64,000 nt of DNA. Origin: Telmatactis stephensoni. Taxonomy: Eukaryota > Cnidaria > Anthozoa > Actiniaria > Isophelliidae. The position numbers were made by a program, and so were the translations under genes. The stretch is taken from NCBI GenBank assembly GCA_029948255.1, contig JALIZF010001815.1:797418-861417 (forward strand), written 5' to 3'. This document shows positions 1 to 9,973 of this stretch, piece after piece. The notes beneath the pieces are model-generated. The model did not search any database, was not told the origin of the DNA, and was given only the letters and a program-made list of their open reading frames with translations. Within the stretch, counting starts at the first letter, position 1. Each line of letters opens with the position of its first letter.

Positions 1-12
1 ATAGTAACTTAC

Positions 13-326
13 CATTTTTGTACAACGACACTATAAGAGAAAAAGAACTTGCGTGCCCTGGCATGTCGTGCGGCTCAATGTACACGTTAACCATTCCATT
101 CGTAGCTTTCAATATTTCTTTGTATATTTGAATGAGTCGCTCGGCTAGACTTTGTATTCATTTGGTGGTCCCCTGTTTGATCAGGGGGTCGCTCAATCGA
201 GATCAGTAAAACTGAAGTATTTCTAGGCTCTGTTATATGAAGGTGCTCGTTGTCCTTGATATAGCTGGGATAAATCTTTTTAGCATTCTCAGGGAAAATA
301 ATATCCCGGCCGCTTCCAGGAACAAC
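13..326 (-). CDS. possible partial exon at left edge of window
   Basis: Minus-strand open frames run to the window edge. One frame is open from about 326 to a TAA at 89-87 (about 80 codons) and contains FPENAKKIYPSYI, which loosely recalls IPKENGKKLYINI in the last exon of the receptor gene at 14.9 kb. A second frame is open from 157 and ends at a strong donor (ATG|GTAAGT) at position 13; it contains YIEPHDMPGHASSFSL. Only one can be the real exon. Because exon 1 of a similar gene lies upstream at 2210-2522 on the same strand, this may be a later exon of that gene, continuing left of the window. No conserved domain recognised. Confidence 0.3.
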
Positions 327-2209
327 ACGACTTCATATGAGCGTCTTGATGGGATTAACAATCAACCGTCACATTTTTTTAACGTCGACCATCAAATTCA
401 AAGAAAAAAAAACGTTGGCCTACAATTTAACAGTAGAGCGTCTAATGCCGAAATTTTTACCCGACAACCGTCGTAAAAGAAATTTCAACCAAAGCTACTG
501 GTCCATTCATCCCCCCCTCTCATAAAAACAAGATCTCTTCTGTCGGCAAATGAGATTAATTTGTCGTGTCGTCACCATTTCCGTCTTTAGCTGTTTGACG
601 GGATTGTATAAAAGGCTTCCGAAAATTAGTTTAACCAGTCCATGGACTAAAGGTGAAAGCCGGTAATACAGCTTTGTAATTACTTCTCGATTGATTGTGG
701 TTTTGCAATAAAACCGAAAAATTTTGTCTCTAAAGTTTACGGTCTATCTTGGGTGCAATATCTTCCAGTAGTGCAACTATTCGGATTATGTAAGTTTATG
801 ATTGGATTGTCACTCGGAAATGCGTTAGTTATTCGGATTATCTTTCCTATTGTTTGATATATTACGATAAATAGAACTAATCATAATAATTATATAAATC
901 AATATTAATAATATAAATAGATAATTATAATGATTATATACACTTATGTATCATTTTTATAGTTTTTAAAGTTATACAATTTTCAAAGACATATTTATCT
1001 TATATTTATGAGGGCCACAAGTTTATTAGCAAACGCTATTGAGTGTTACCCTCGTTTAAATATAGTGTTCATCACACTTCATTTTAAAGTAAATGCCAAA
1101 AACAACATATAAATTTGGTCAATTTTGGAATGTAAATGAGAGCGGTGCGGTTAAGCCTTCTCATGCGATCACTAATCATCCACTTTTACTGTTTTACAGT
1201 TCTGCTTCTATCCTCTTTTACCAGATTCACATCAGCATTGATTTTGTATATATATCAGCTATAAGCAAGATTTCAAATTAAGTACAATATTTTTCTTTAT
1301 CGAACATGATCGTCTGTAGGGACTTCATGCATTTGGTCGTTAGATGAAAATTGAAACTTCTCAGTTTTGGATGATTCCTTTAAAACCATGTTGTTAAATC
1401 ACAAGAAAAAAGCAATAGTGAATGCGGTAGAAAGAAAGAAAGAAGTTAATTTGTGAGCATTATACTTTCAAAAAACATCGAAAACATCATGGTTTTTTTT
1501 AACTCTATCACTCTGCTCAAGTTAGCAATTGACGGCCATGTCGCTTAGAGATTCCAATATCAGTGTTTTGCCAAACACCTTTGTCGGGGAGGCAAATAAG
1601 TTGTTGATAAATTGTTTAAAATATATATTTGTATATCAAGAGTGCAGACTGCACGTTGGAATAAAAACAAAGGAGTAGATCTATAGATATTAGATGTTAG
1701 ATCTGTACTAAGTGGTGCAAAGCTGATGTAGGATTAAATCCATTGTCCTCGCAGCAGTCATTCAACGTGCTCGTTCTTCTTGAAATCGGAATATCACGTA
1801 GTGCCAAATGATGCAGTTTAGTATATAACTATATCACATACACGTCAAATAGTATTGTTGCACGGTTATAGCGCGTACGACGACGATTAGGGGAAAATAT
1901 GCGCACTAGCTCTAATAAAAGACAGTGATGATTATGATAAATATCATCACCTATTATGCTCTCTCACTTCTTACATGGTATTGTGAAGGTATTTGACAGA
2001 TCTGATCTCTCGCTGCATGCTTATCAGTTGCATAACGTAACAAAATAAATCATATATTAACTTTTTGCTTTTTCCTAAAAAGGTATTTCCATGAGGTTTC
2101 AAAACTATGTGAGTTATGTGCCTTTTGATATTGCACTATTGCATATCGATAAACTACAAACTTTTTCAATTAATCGTTGTTTATAATATTGTGAATTGAC
2201 CAGTCTTAC
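327..2209. other. non-coding stretch, possible intron of the left minus-strand gene
   Basis: No convincing gene. A TATA-like TATAAAAG at about 606-613 followed about 100 bp later by AATAAA resembles an LTR core, but no LTR ends could be fixed. On the minus strand at about 1800-1700 a short frame reads STLNDCCEDNGFNPTSALH and then stops; I do not recognise it. I could not find a counterpart of exon 2 of the receptor gene here. Confidence 0.4.
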
Positions 2210-2522
2210 CTTCATGCTGCCTAAGTGCCTCATTACTTCGACATCGCCACTGTTTGTTTTGCATTGTAATAGTTCCCCTCATTGGAGGACAGTGACACTT
2301 GCATGGGTTGTTGGGAGATCGTTCAAAACCACCATAGACCCCACATTTGTTCCCTTGTCTAATATCTGTACATTTGGAACGTTGTATGTTAAATCGATCC
2401 TTGTGGTATACGTCCTTCTTGTTGACTTTCCGTATTATGACCAAATCGCAATTTACAACAAGAAAATGCATTGTCCAACCCAAGATGAATGTCCAACACG
2501 TGTAATAGCGTAACCACCTCAT
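2210..2522 (-). CDS. exon 1 of a secreted or membrane Cys-rich protein, paralog of the 14.9-24.2 kb receptor gene
   Basis: ATG at 2522-2520 opens a 104-codon exon that ends in phase 1 at a canonical donor (GAA G|GTAAGA). The N-terminus is hydrophobic (TFILGWTMHFLVVNC) and fits a signal peptide. It is followed by a Cys motif: C-TDIRQGNK-C-x-Y-x-G ... C-K-C-H-C ... QW-R-C-R. The receptor gene's exon 1 (23821-24142) has the same order: C-KEATQRD-C-x-Y-x-G ... C-K-C-S-C ... KW-S-C-V. Length, strand, exon-end phase and Cys spacing all match, so the two are paralogs. Later exons were not located; the gene probably runs off the left edge or is incomplete. No named domain family recognised. Confidence 0.6.
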
Positions 2523-3605
2523 TGCATGTATAATTTCCAGAGTAAAATGTTCGTGTTTTGGCTTCTTGTGAGTTCAAAATTTCCTTCACGCATCAGCAAC
2601 CTCTCACGATGCGCTACAGGCTAGCATATCAACCATTCCTTTAGTGTGAGCTAAAGAAAATAGAACCACGTTCTTTCGTAATCTTTAGCTGATAACAAGC
2701 AAGAAATAGATCCTCCTTTATATACAAACCGTCGTATGATCTTTCTACGCCACTGTGCAGTATTCAGTTGCTTAATGTCTCGTCAATAGGTCACAACGTC
2801 TATGTGACAGTAGTGCATTAATTGAGTTGACGAACAGCTTGAAACAAGAAATAAAACACTGCCTTATCGACCAGTTCGTACTGCTTAACTCCTCTGTACT
2901 TTGGTGAACTTGTTAAAGACGCCCTTGTACAGTGGATAACAGACGATACCTGTAGACAGTAAATCGCATGAATTAAAACAACAAAGATTGGACAAATACT
3001 TGTAGAGCTGTCTTCCAAGCCGGTAATGACGTTGTTTACCATTTGCCCATAATATAAATTTGCATAAACACATTTAGACCTTCTATTTACGTGAGACTGA
3101 TATGATCAACTGAACCTGCCATTCAAACTTGACAAAGCGTGGATACTCACTTTGTAGAACGAATGAAGATGACCGATAACCTTGGGTATGTTAACTGGGT
3201 TGTGTTAATGAGAATTTAATTAGCTAGGAAGAGTACGAATGTAATAAAAGAAAAAGACTTTGAAAGGAGTCATTAAGACGTATGCTACTGTCCTTATAAT
3301 CGAGCAAATCCTACTATTATGCAAAATACAATCACTTAACTTGTTGTTATATTTTCTTATTGGTTGCACTTTGGTTGACAATAGATGTCATCTGCCTGAC
3401 AAGATTTAGGGCCTTGTCTTATTATTAAGGCTAATTGCTAATAAGCTAAAAATAAAGCACTTCAATTAAATCATGAAAGACAAATAACAGGTATACAAAA
3501 AGTTTACGAAGTTTACGAAGAGCAAAATGAAGAGCTGTTCAAGAGAAGACATAGAAGTAAGATAGATAAACAAATATGGGGATAGATACAAACAAACAAA
3601 CACAC
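2523..3605. other. intergenic, no gene seen
   Basis: Presumed promoter and 5' flank of the minus-strand exon at 2210-2522. Short open frames on the minus strand at 2818-3073 have no recognisable domain and no splice context that I trust. Confidence 0.5.
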
Positions 3606-3629
3606 ACACGAAAGTAAGGAAGGAAAGGA

Positions 3630-3665
<36 letters not shown>

Positions 3666-3805
3666 AAAAAAGAAGGAAAGAAAGGTAGGAAGGAAGGAAG
3701 GAAGGAAGAGAGGGAGGGAGGGAGGGAGGGAGGGAGGGAGGGAGGGAGGGAGGGAGGGAAGGAAGGAAGGAAGGAAGCTAGGAAGAAGGCAAGCAAGCAA
3801 GCAAG
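3606..3805. repeat. AAAG / AAGG / AGGG tetranucleotide array
   Basis: Purine-rich plus strand grading from GAAA units to GGAA, then GGGA, then back to GGAA and finally GCAA. The long Pro/Ser/Leu/Phe-rich open frames on the opposite strand are artefacts of this repeat. Confidence 0.95.
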
Positions 3806-4138
3806 AACATCCTACAGTTACTATAACTTATAATGCAGGTGAAAGAGGCATCATTTTGAAACGTGAAAGGGTTTTTGATATTGGCTCTCAAAATGAAATA
3901 TAGAAAGGACTTTCCCCTGACTTTCGCTTAAAAATTTAATATAGAAGAGAAAAGGACATCTAGGTGGAGCGTTCTCATAAAACTTTAATTTCCCGGGCGT
4001 ATTCGACAATGTGCACCTATCATAATTATTAATTATTATTATTATTATATATCATAATTATTATATATATGATTATTTGTTTACTTTTAGTTTGTTTTCA
4101 TTGATTATTTTAGTGGAATACCTGTAAATTAACCCATG

Positions 4139-4142
4139 GTTA
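4139..4142 (+). repeat. target-site duplication, left copy
   Basis: GTTA lies directly before the TG of the 5' LTR and again at 9970-9973 directly after the CA of the 3' LTR. A 4-bp duplication is in the usual range for BEL/Pao elements. Confidence 0.8.
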
Positions 4143-4382
4143 TGTCGGAAATGAGTTTCAATAATATATGCAAACATAGTATTATGTTCCAGTTAAACAT
4201 TACATGTATTAGCCAATCAAATGATTTAGAAGTGACAGCTTGAAGTTAGTGACCCGTGACTGGGGATGAACATTAGTTAGTTAGGAGATTTCAAGAGTTG
4301 TGTAAGCATATAAACTACTGTGTGATTAAAACCCCTTGTGACCTGTTGCGGACAATCAGCTTTACATTTAGCATTCGCAACA
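4143..4382 (+). repeat. 5' LTR of BEL/Pao element
   Basis: 240 bp, TG...CA ends. It carries a TATAAA at 4309-4314, a plausible promoter. An in-frame ATG at 4298 lies inside the LTR, but the likely translation start is the ATG downstream at 4412. Confidence 0.93.
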
Positions 4383-4402
4383 TTTGGCGACCACGCCAGG
4401 AC
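4383..4402 (+). other. candidate primer-binding site
   Basis: Three bases after the LTR end the sequence reads TGGCGACCACGCCAGG, starting with the TGG that pairs with a tRNA CCA end. I could not assign the tRNA species. Confidence 0.55.
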
Positions 4403-4411
4403 ACTGGAGCT

Positions 4412-7400
4412 ATGGAAGAGAAGTTAAACGTGAAACTCAAGCTTTTGGAATTGACACGAGGCAAAACAAAAGGAGTCATTGAAACAGGGAATGTCGACAA
4501 AATCAAGAGACAAAAGGATCTTATTGAAGGAGTTTTAAAAGCCGTAGAACTTCTTAAGATTGAAGTGGAGGAGCAGAAGCTAAGTAGCGGTGAGTCAATG
4601 GAAACTATAGAAGAATGGGGGCAACAAATCGACGAGAAAATCGCCCTTGGTGACGAAGGTATGTCAATACTGTCTAAAGGTATTAAAGAAATTGAAGCTC
4701 GCGAAGAAAACGAGAAACTCGAAAAGCAAGAAATGCTAAGCGCCCGAAAGCGTGAGGATGAATTGAAGTTCCAAATGGAAATGCAAGCCAAACTTGGAGA
4801 GCCAACGAATGTTAACAAATTGTCTAACGAGAAACCTCGTGTAAAATTACCTAAGTTAACAATCACGCCTTATGATGGGAAATTGGAGAACTGGCTATCG
4901 TTTTGGAACAAATTCGAGGCTGAAGTTGATTCTGTTAGCATGCCAGCGATTACAAAATTCGCTTATCTAAAGGAAATGGTGGAGCCGAAAGTCTTGAGTG
5001 CTATAGATGGACTTCCTTTCTCCACGGAAGGATATGAAAGAGCGAAGAACATACTAAAATCTAACTACGGTAAGACGAGTGAAATTATTAATGCTTACGT
5101 CGAAAACATCCAATCATTGCCTGTTATTAATGGATCACAGCCAGCAAAAATTCACCAATTCTGCAAGACACTGACATTTAATGTTCAATCTTTGGAAACT
5201 CTTGGAAAAACTACAGAGTGCTGGGCTTTAGTGCGTGGTGTCCTCGACAAATTGCCAGGAATCAAAGCTGATTTAGTAAAAGGAAAACCAGATTGGCAGT
5301 CTTGGGGTTTCTCCCAGCTATTATCTGCATTGCGTGAGTGGACAGAGATACACCCTGAGACACTTGTTACAACACCAAGACCTACAGAAAAACCAGCCCG
5401 TCAGCAGAGAAGTTTCCAAGCGCAGGAATATACACCCTCATGCGTGTATTGTGAGCAGTCAACGCATAAGTCTGTGGAATGTACAAAGTTGAAGACAAGT
5501 GAGGAGAGAAAGAAATTCTTGAGTGAGCATAAAAGGTGTTTTAATTGCACTGGAACCAAGCATCAGGCAGCGAAATGCAGGAGCCGTGGAAATTGTGGAA
5601 AGTGTCAAGGGCGTCATCATACATCTATCTGTGATAAAACCCAGCAAAGATCAGCTGATGGCGCTGCAATGACCGCGGTAAGTGAAAAAGTTTGTCATCC
5701 TGTTGTAATTGTTAGAGTCAATGGAGTGAAGTGTCGTGCACTCTTGGATACGGGGTCAACAAGCACCTATATATCAGCTTTTCTTGTGGATATGCTAAAA
5801 ATTAAGCCCAAAGAGACACTCACTCGCAGTATTAAGACCATTGTGGGTCAAGTTACTAAGCGTGTAGAGACTTATGATGTTAAGATTAGCGACAATGATG
5901 AAAAATGTGTACTTCCGGTTTCTGCAACAAAAGTTGAACGAAGGGAACTGTTGTCGCTAGATAATCCAAATTACCCAGAGCTTTTAGGAAGATACGAATA
6001 CCTCAAAGGTATAAATATGGAAGAAACATCTACCAAACCTGTTCTCCCAATACATGTTATTCTCGGAGCCAACGAGTACACAAAGATTAAAATGGCTGGT
6101 TACCAGAGAGCTGGAAAGATGGGGGAGCCTGTAGCTGAGCAAACAAGGTTCGGGTGGAAAATCATGACGACAGGCGCTGAAGCTGACTTGGAAAGCATGT
6201 TTCTCACTCAAACCGCCATTGGAGACTACGAGGAGCTGTGTCGCTTGGACGTGCTTGGGTTGGAAGACAGACCAACAGGAGACCAGAATGTGGTGCATGA
6301 AGAGTTTATCGAGCAACTTAAGCGAAGCACGGAAGGCTGGTACGAAACTGGACTTCCCTGGAAGGGAGATCACCCTCCTTTACCAGATAACAAGGCAGGA
6401 AGTCTGAAACGACTGGAAAGTTTGGTGGCAAAACTTAAGCGAAATGGAAACCTTGAAGCCTACAACGACATCATAAGTGAGCAGCTCGAGAAAGGAATTA
6501 TAGAGCCTGCTGATGAACCTGCCAAAGGTAAGGAATTTTATATTCCTCACAAACTTGTAATTAGAGAAAACGTTGAATCAACGAAGTTACGAATTGTGTA
6601 TGACGCCTCTGCAAAAGCGAGCGCAAATGCGCCATCACTGAATGACTGTCTGGACATAGGACCACCATTACAAAACCAATTGTGGAAGGTTTTGGTGCGT
6701 TCCAGATTCCACGCAGTAGCTATAATCGGAGATATGAAGAAAGCATTCCTCCAAGTGCGCATCCGCGAACAGGATAGGGATGCCTTGCGCTTCCACTGGA
6801 TCGACATAGAAAACCCTGGTGTTGTGAAAACGTACCGGTTTACACGAGCGTTATTTGGTTTGGGGCCATCACCCTTTCTGCTTGCGGGAGTGGTGCAACA
6901 GCATCTGAGTACCAGTCGCCACGAAGCGCCTAAGTGTGTTAACGAGATTGAGCGTGGGCTGTATGTTGATGATCTTTTGCTGGGAGGCAACACAGTGGAG
7001 GAAGCTCGTGAGATGAAGCAAACGGCGACGGAAATATTTGGAAAGGCTCACTTCGAGCTGCATAAATGGAATTCTAACGTCGGTGAGCTGGAGTGTGATC
7101 AAGATAATGACTCTGTGCAACAAGTGAGTAACTCTCTCCAGCAGTCACAAGTAAGTGAAAACTCTGTTACTTATGCTAAAGAACAGCTTGGTGTAAGAAC
7201 CGGAGAATCCAAGATTCTTGGGTTAGATTGGGACAAACAGAGTGATACATTAGCTGTAAAGTTTCCTAAGGAAGAAACTCAGCCTACCAAGAGGGGGATA
7301 CTAAGCAAAGTTTCTAAAGTGTATGACCCTCTTGGTTTGGTTTCACCCCTCACCCTGCAAGGGAAACTCCTATACAGTGAAGCGTGCAAAGAAAAATGTG

Positions 7401-9610
7401 CATGGGATGCAAAACTTCCTGATGACTTATTAAAGAAATGGAGTAAATGGGAGAAGGGCCTTCCTGTTCATGTTGAAGTACCTAGAGCTCTTGTAAACGT
7501 TGCCCAACCTATTAAGGACATTGCGCTCCATGTTTTTGGAGATGCAAGTGGTCATGGAGTAGCTGCGGCTGTTTACGCTGTGGTGAAGCAAGAATCAACC
7601 ATCAGTCAAGGGCTTGTAGGGGCACGTGCGCGCCTAGCTAAACAAGGGCTTACAATACCACGTTTAGAACTCGTTGCAGGTCATATGGCAGTCAACTTGT
7701 TAACCAACGTCCAGAATGCACTTGACGGGCTACCAGTGGTGTCTTTGAACGCATGGCTCGACAGTACCGTTGCACTTCACTGGATATCTGGCAGTGGCGA
7801 GTACAAGCAATTCGTGGGAAATCGTGTGCGTAAGATCAAAGAGCACGACAAAGTCGTCTGGAGACACGTTCCAACACATGACAATCCTGCTGATCTAGGT
7901 AGCCGCGGTGGACCTGTAGACAAAGACAAGCAACTATGGTGGAAGGGACCTGACTGGCTCAGCGACCCATCAGCATGGCCACCAGATATCATCACCTCGC
8001 CCACAGTTGAGTCCGAAGCAGAGAAGAAGACTGCAACACATGTAGCCGCCTTGGCCAAGCAAGAGCTTGATGAGTTTGATCAACTTCTCCAAAGGCAGAC
8101 ATTATGGCGCACGTTTAGAGTTGGCGCTTGGATGTACAGGTTCATACATAATGCGAGACAACAACGAGAGAACAGGATAACGGGTCCATTAAAGACCGAA
8201 GAAATAGAAAAGCAAAGAACCATTTGGGAGAAGAAGGTCCAGAAACAGTGTTCAGGAAACGAAAAGTTCAAAAGGGAGCAAACTCAGCTGAATCTACAAC
8301 CTAACAGCGACGGAGTGTTATTGTGCCATGGAAGAATTCAGGGAGAATATCCTGTCTACATACCAGACAGCTCTGCTCTCGCTGAAAAGCTAGTAGAAGA
8401 CGCCCACAAGAATACTCTACATGGGGGAGTAGGCCTCACCATGGCCAAAGTGCGTGAGAGATATTGGATTCCTCGTCTTCGAAGATTGGTGAAGCGAACC
8501 GTGAAGATGTGTGCTGGATGTAAAAGGTTTCAAGCTGTGGCCTTCTCGAATCCTCCTGTCGGCCCACTGCCGAGGGACAGAACTGAAGGGAGTACTCCCT
8601 TTGAAGTAGTCGGGGTTGATTATGCAGGCCCTATTGAGTACAAAGTATCTCAAAAGAAAACAGGTAAAGCATATGTCTTATTGTATACATGCAGCTTAAC
8701 ACGTGCTGTACATTTGGAGTTACTCCCAACGCTGGAGACCCAAGACTTCATGAAAAGTTTCAAAGCTTTTGTAGCAAGAAGAGGTCGCCCAAAGAAGATC
8801 TATTCAGATAACGCGAGCACCTTCGTGGGAGCGGCTAAATTGTTACGCACAATAATGAACGACGAGAAGTTCAACGACTTGCTGGCGAAGAATAGTATTG
8901 TCTGGCAGTTCAATTTAAGTCGAGCCCCATGGTGGGGAGGCCAGTTTGAACGACTGGTGGGGCTGATGAAGCGTTCTCTTCGAAAGTCTATTGGCCGGGG
9001 ACTCCTTAAGTGGAAGGAACTAGAGGAAGTACTTCTAGATGTCGAGATTGCACTGAACGGAAGACCATTAAGTTACGTCGAGGATGATGTCCAGCTACCA
9101 ATCCTAACTCCAAACACACTGTTGTATGCACAGACCAACATCGTCCCAGAGCTATCTACTCATCACGTGGAAGACGACTATCTGAGAAAACGAGCAAAGT
9201 ACTTACAGCGTTGTAAACAGGTGCTGTGGAATCGCTGGACGTCGGAATATGTGCGTGGACTACGAGAACGTCACAACATGAAGAACAACAGCAAAACAGT
9301 CGTGCTTAGTAGAGGAGATGTGGTGGTAATTAGAGGAGATGACAAGGACCGAAATAAGTGGAAGATAGGAATCGTGGAAGACCTTATCGTCGGACGTGAC
9401 GGCGTACTGCGTGCTGCCAAGCTACGAAGTGGCAGAGGAATACTGGAGCGGGCGGTACAACAGTTGTACCCTTTGGAACTCTCATGTGATCGAGAAAATC
9501 GCAACACTGAAGTACAACTCAACCCACAGGCGCAAGTGTTCAGACCACGAAGAGATGCTGCTGTGGCTGCTAGACTACGCATCCAAGATGATGCAGACGA
9601 TGAAAACTGA
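4412..9610 (+). CDS. Gag-Pol polyprotein of BEL/Pao retrotransposon
   Basis: Single 1732-residue frame from the ATG at 4412; the 38 in-frame codons upstream lie in the LTR and leader. Order: a charged coiled-coil-like N-terminus (about 1-135); a Gag-like segment beginning near LPKLTITPYDG; CCHC-type Zn knuckles (about 344-407); an aspartic protease with LLDTGS (Asp446); a reverse transcriptase with YVDD (851-854) preceded by a long Pao-type N-terminal region; an RNase H/Pao peptidase-like region with FGDASG (Asp1044); an H2C2 integrase Zn finger (His1337 and a CAGC pair); an integrase core with Asp1403, Asp1466 and Glu1513; and a C-terminal DUF5641-like tail. The domain order (protease-RT-RNase H-integrase in one frame with Gag) is typical of BEL/Pao. 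No stop or frameshift; all catalytic motifs that I can see are present, so it may be active. Confidence 0.95.
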   Translation: MEEKLNVKLKLLELTRGKTKGVIETGNVDKIKRQKDLIEGVLKAVELLKIEVEEQKLSSGESMETIEEWGQQIDEKIALGDEGMSILSKGIKEIEAREENEKLEKQEMLSARKREDELKFQMEMQAKLGEPTNVNKLSNEKPRVKLPKLTITPYDGKLENWLSFWNKFEAEVDSVSMPAITKFAYLKEMVEPKVLSAIDGLPFSTEGYERAKNILKSNYGKTSEIINAYVENIQSLPVINGSQPAKIHQFCKTLTFNVQSLETLGKTTECWALVRGVLDKLPGIKADLVKGKPDWQSWGFSQLLSALREWTEIHPETLVTTPRPTEKPARQQRSFQAQEYTPSCVYCEQSTHKSVECTKLKTSEERKKFLSEHKRCFNCTGTKHQAAKCRSRGNCGKCQGRHHTSICDKTQQRSADGAAMTAVSEKVCHPVVIVRVNGVKCRALLDTGSTSTYISAFLVDMLKIKPKETLTRSIKTIVGQVTKRVETYDVKISDNDEKCVLPVSATKVERRELLSLDNPNYPELLGRYEYLKGINMEETSTKPVLPIHVILGANEYTKIKMAGYQRAGKMGEPVAEQTRFGWKIMTTGAEADLESMFLTQTAIGDYEELCRLDVLGLEDRPTGDQNVVHEEFIEQLKRSTEGWYETGLPWKGDHPPLPDNKAGSLKRLESLVAKLKRNGNLEAYNDIISEQLEKGIIEPADEPAKGKEFYIPHKLVIRENVESTKLRIVYDASAKASANAPSLNDCLDIGPPLQNQLWKVLVRSRFHAVAIIGDMKKAFLQVRIREQDRDALRFHWIDIENPGVVKTYRFTRALFGLGPSPFLLAGVVQQHLSTSRHEAPKCVNEIERGLYVDDLLLGGNTVEEAREMKQTATEIFGKAHFELHKWNSNVGELECDQDNDSVQQVSNSLQQSQVSENSVTYAKEQLGVRTGESKILGLDWDKQSDTLAVKFPKEETQPTKRGILSKVSKVYDPLGLVSPLTLQGKLLYSEACKEKCAWDAKLPDDLLKKWSKWEKGLPVHVEVPRALVNVAQPIKDIALHVFGDASGHGVAAAVYAVVKQESTISQGLVGARARLAKQGLTIPRLELVAGHMAVNLLTNVQNALDGLPVVSLNAWLDSTVALHWISGSGEYKQFVGNRVRKIKEHDKVVWRHVPTHDNPADLGSRGGPVDKDKQLWWKGPDWLSDPSAWPPDIITSPTVESEAEKKTATHVAALAKQELDEFDQLLQRQTLWRTFRVGAWMYRFIHNARQQRENRITGPLKTEEIEKQRTIWEKKVQKQCSGNEKFKREQTQLNLQPNSDGVLLCHGRIQGEYPVYIPDSSALAEKLVEDAHKNTLHGGVGLTMAKVRERYWIPRLRRLVKRTVKMCAGCKRFQAVAFSNPPVGPLPRDRTEGSTPFEVVGVDYAGPIEYKVSQKKTGKAYVLLYTCSLTRAVHLELLPTLETQDFMKSFKAFVARRGRPKKIYSDNASTFVGAAKLLRTIMNDEKFNDLLAKNSIVWQFNLSRAPWWGGQFERLVGLMKRSLRKSIGRGLLKWKELEEVLLDVEIALNGRPLSYVEDDVQLPILTPNTLLYAQTNIVPELSTHHVEDDYLRKRAKYLQRCKQVLWNRWTSEYVRGLRERHNMKNNSKTVVLSRGDVVVIRGDDKDRNKWKIGIVEDLIVGRDGVLRAAKLRSGRGILERAVQQLYPLELSCDRENRNTEVQLNPQAQVFRPRRDAAVAARLRIQDDADDEN

Positions 9611-9717
9611 ACACTAGTATAACCATATATATAGCTAAGAAACATTTAATTTTTTTGTATTCTGAACAATTTTTTATGAACATTTATTGATTCGGTGTTC
9701 ATCCACCTTCGGTGATG

Positions 9718-9729
9718 AACAGGGGAGTG
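9718..9729 (+). other. polypurine tract
   Basis: The purine run AGGGGAGTG directly abuts the 3' LTR, where plus-strand DNA priming is expected. Confidence 0.7.
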
Positions 9730-9969
9730 TGTCGGAAATGAGTTTCAATAATATATGCAAACATAGTATTATGTTCCAGTTAAACATTACATGTATTAGC
9801 CAATCAAATAATTTAGAAGTGACAGCTTGAAGTTAGTGACCCGTGACTGGGGATGAACATTAGTTAGTTAGGAGATTTCAAGAGTTGTGTAAGCATATAA
9901 ACTACTGTGTGATTAAAACCCCTTGTGACCTGTTGCGGACAATCAGCTTTACATTTAGCATTCGCAACA
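9730..9969 (+). repeat. 3' LTR of BEL/Pao element
   Basis: 240 bp, same as the 5' LTR except for one transition-type difference. It is followed by the second GTTA. Confidence 0.93.
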
Positions 9970-9973
9970 GTTA

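Larger units (their letters stand above)
4143..9969 (+). mobile_element. full-length BEL/Pao LTR retrotransposon
   Basis: A complete element of 5827 bp: 240-bp direct LTRs starting TGTCGG and ending GCAACA, a primer-binding region after the 5' LTR, one long Gag-Pol frame, a purine tract before the 3' LTR, and a GTTA target duplication. By eye the LTRs differ at one base (ATGATT against ATAATT, near 4222 and 9809) and the coding frame is uninterrupted. Seen directly: young and structurally intact. No envelope-like frame is present. Confidence 0.95.

Noticed and set aside
541..760. Possible solo LTR (TATAAAAG then AATAAA)
   Set aside because: No matching second LTR, no clear TG...CA ends and no target duplication.
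3513..3800. Pro/Leu/Phe-Ser rich ORFs on the minus strand
   Set aside because: Translation of an AAGG/AGGG simple repeat; both frames are open only because of the repeat.
4298..4411. Upstream start of the BEL frame at 4298
   Set aside because: Lies inside the 5' LTR; the ATG at 4412 after the primer-binding site is the expected start.
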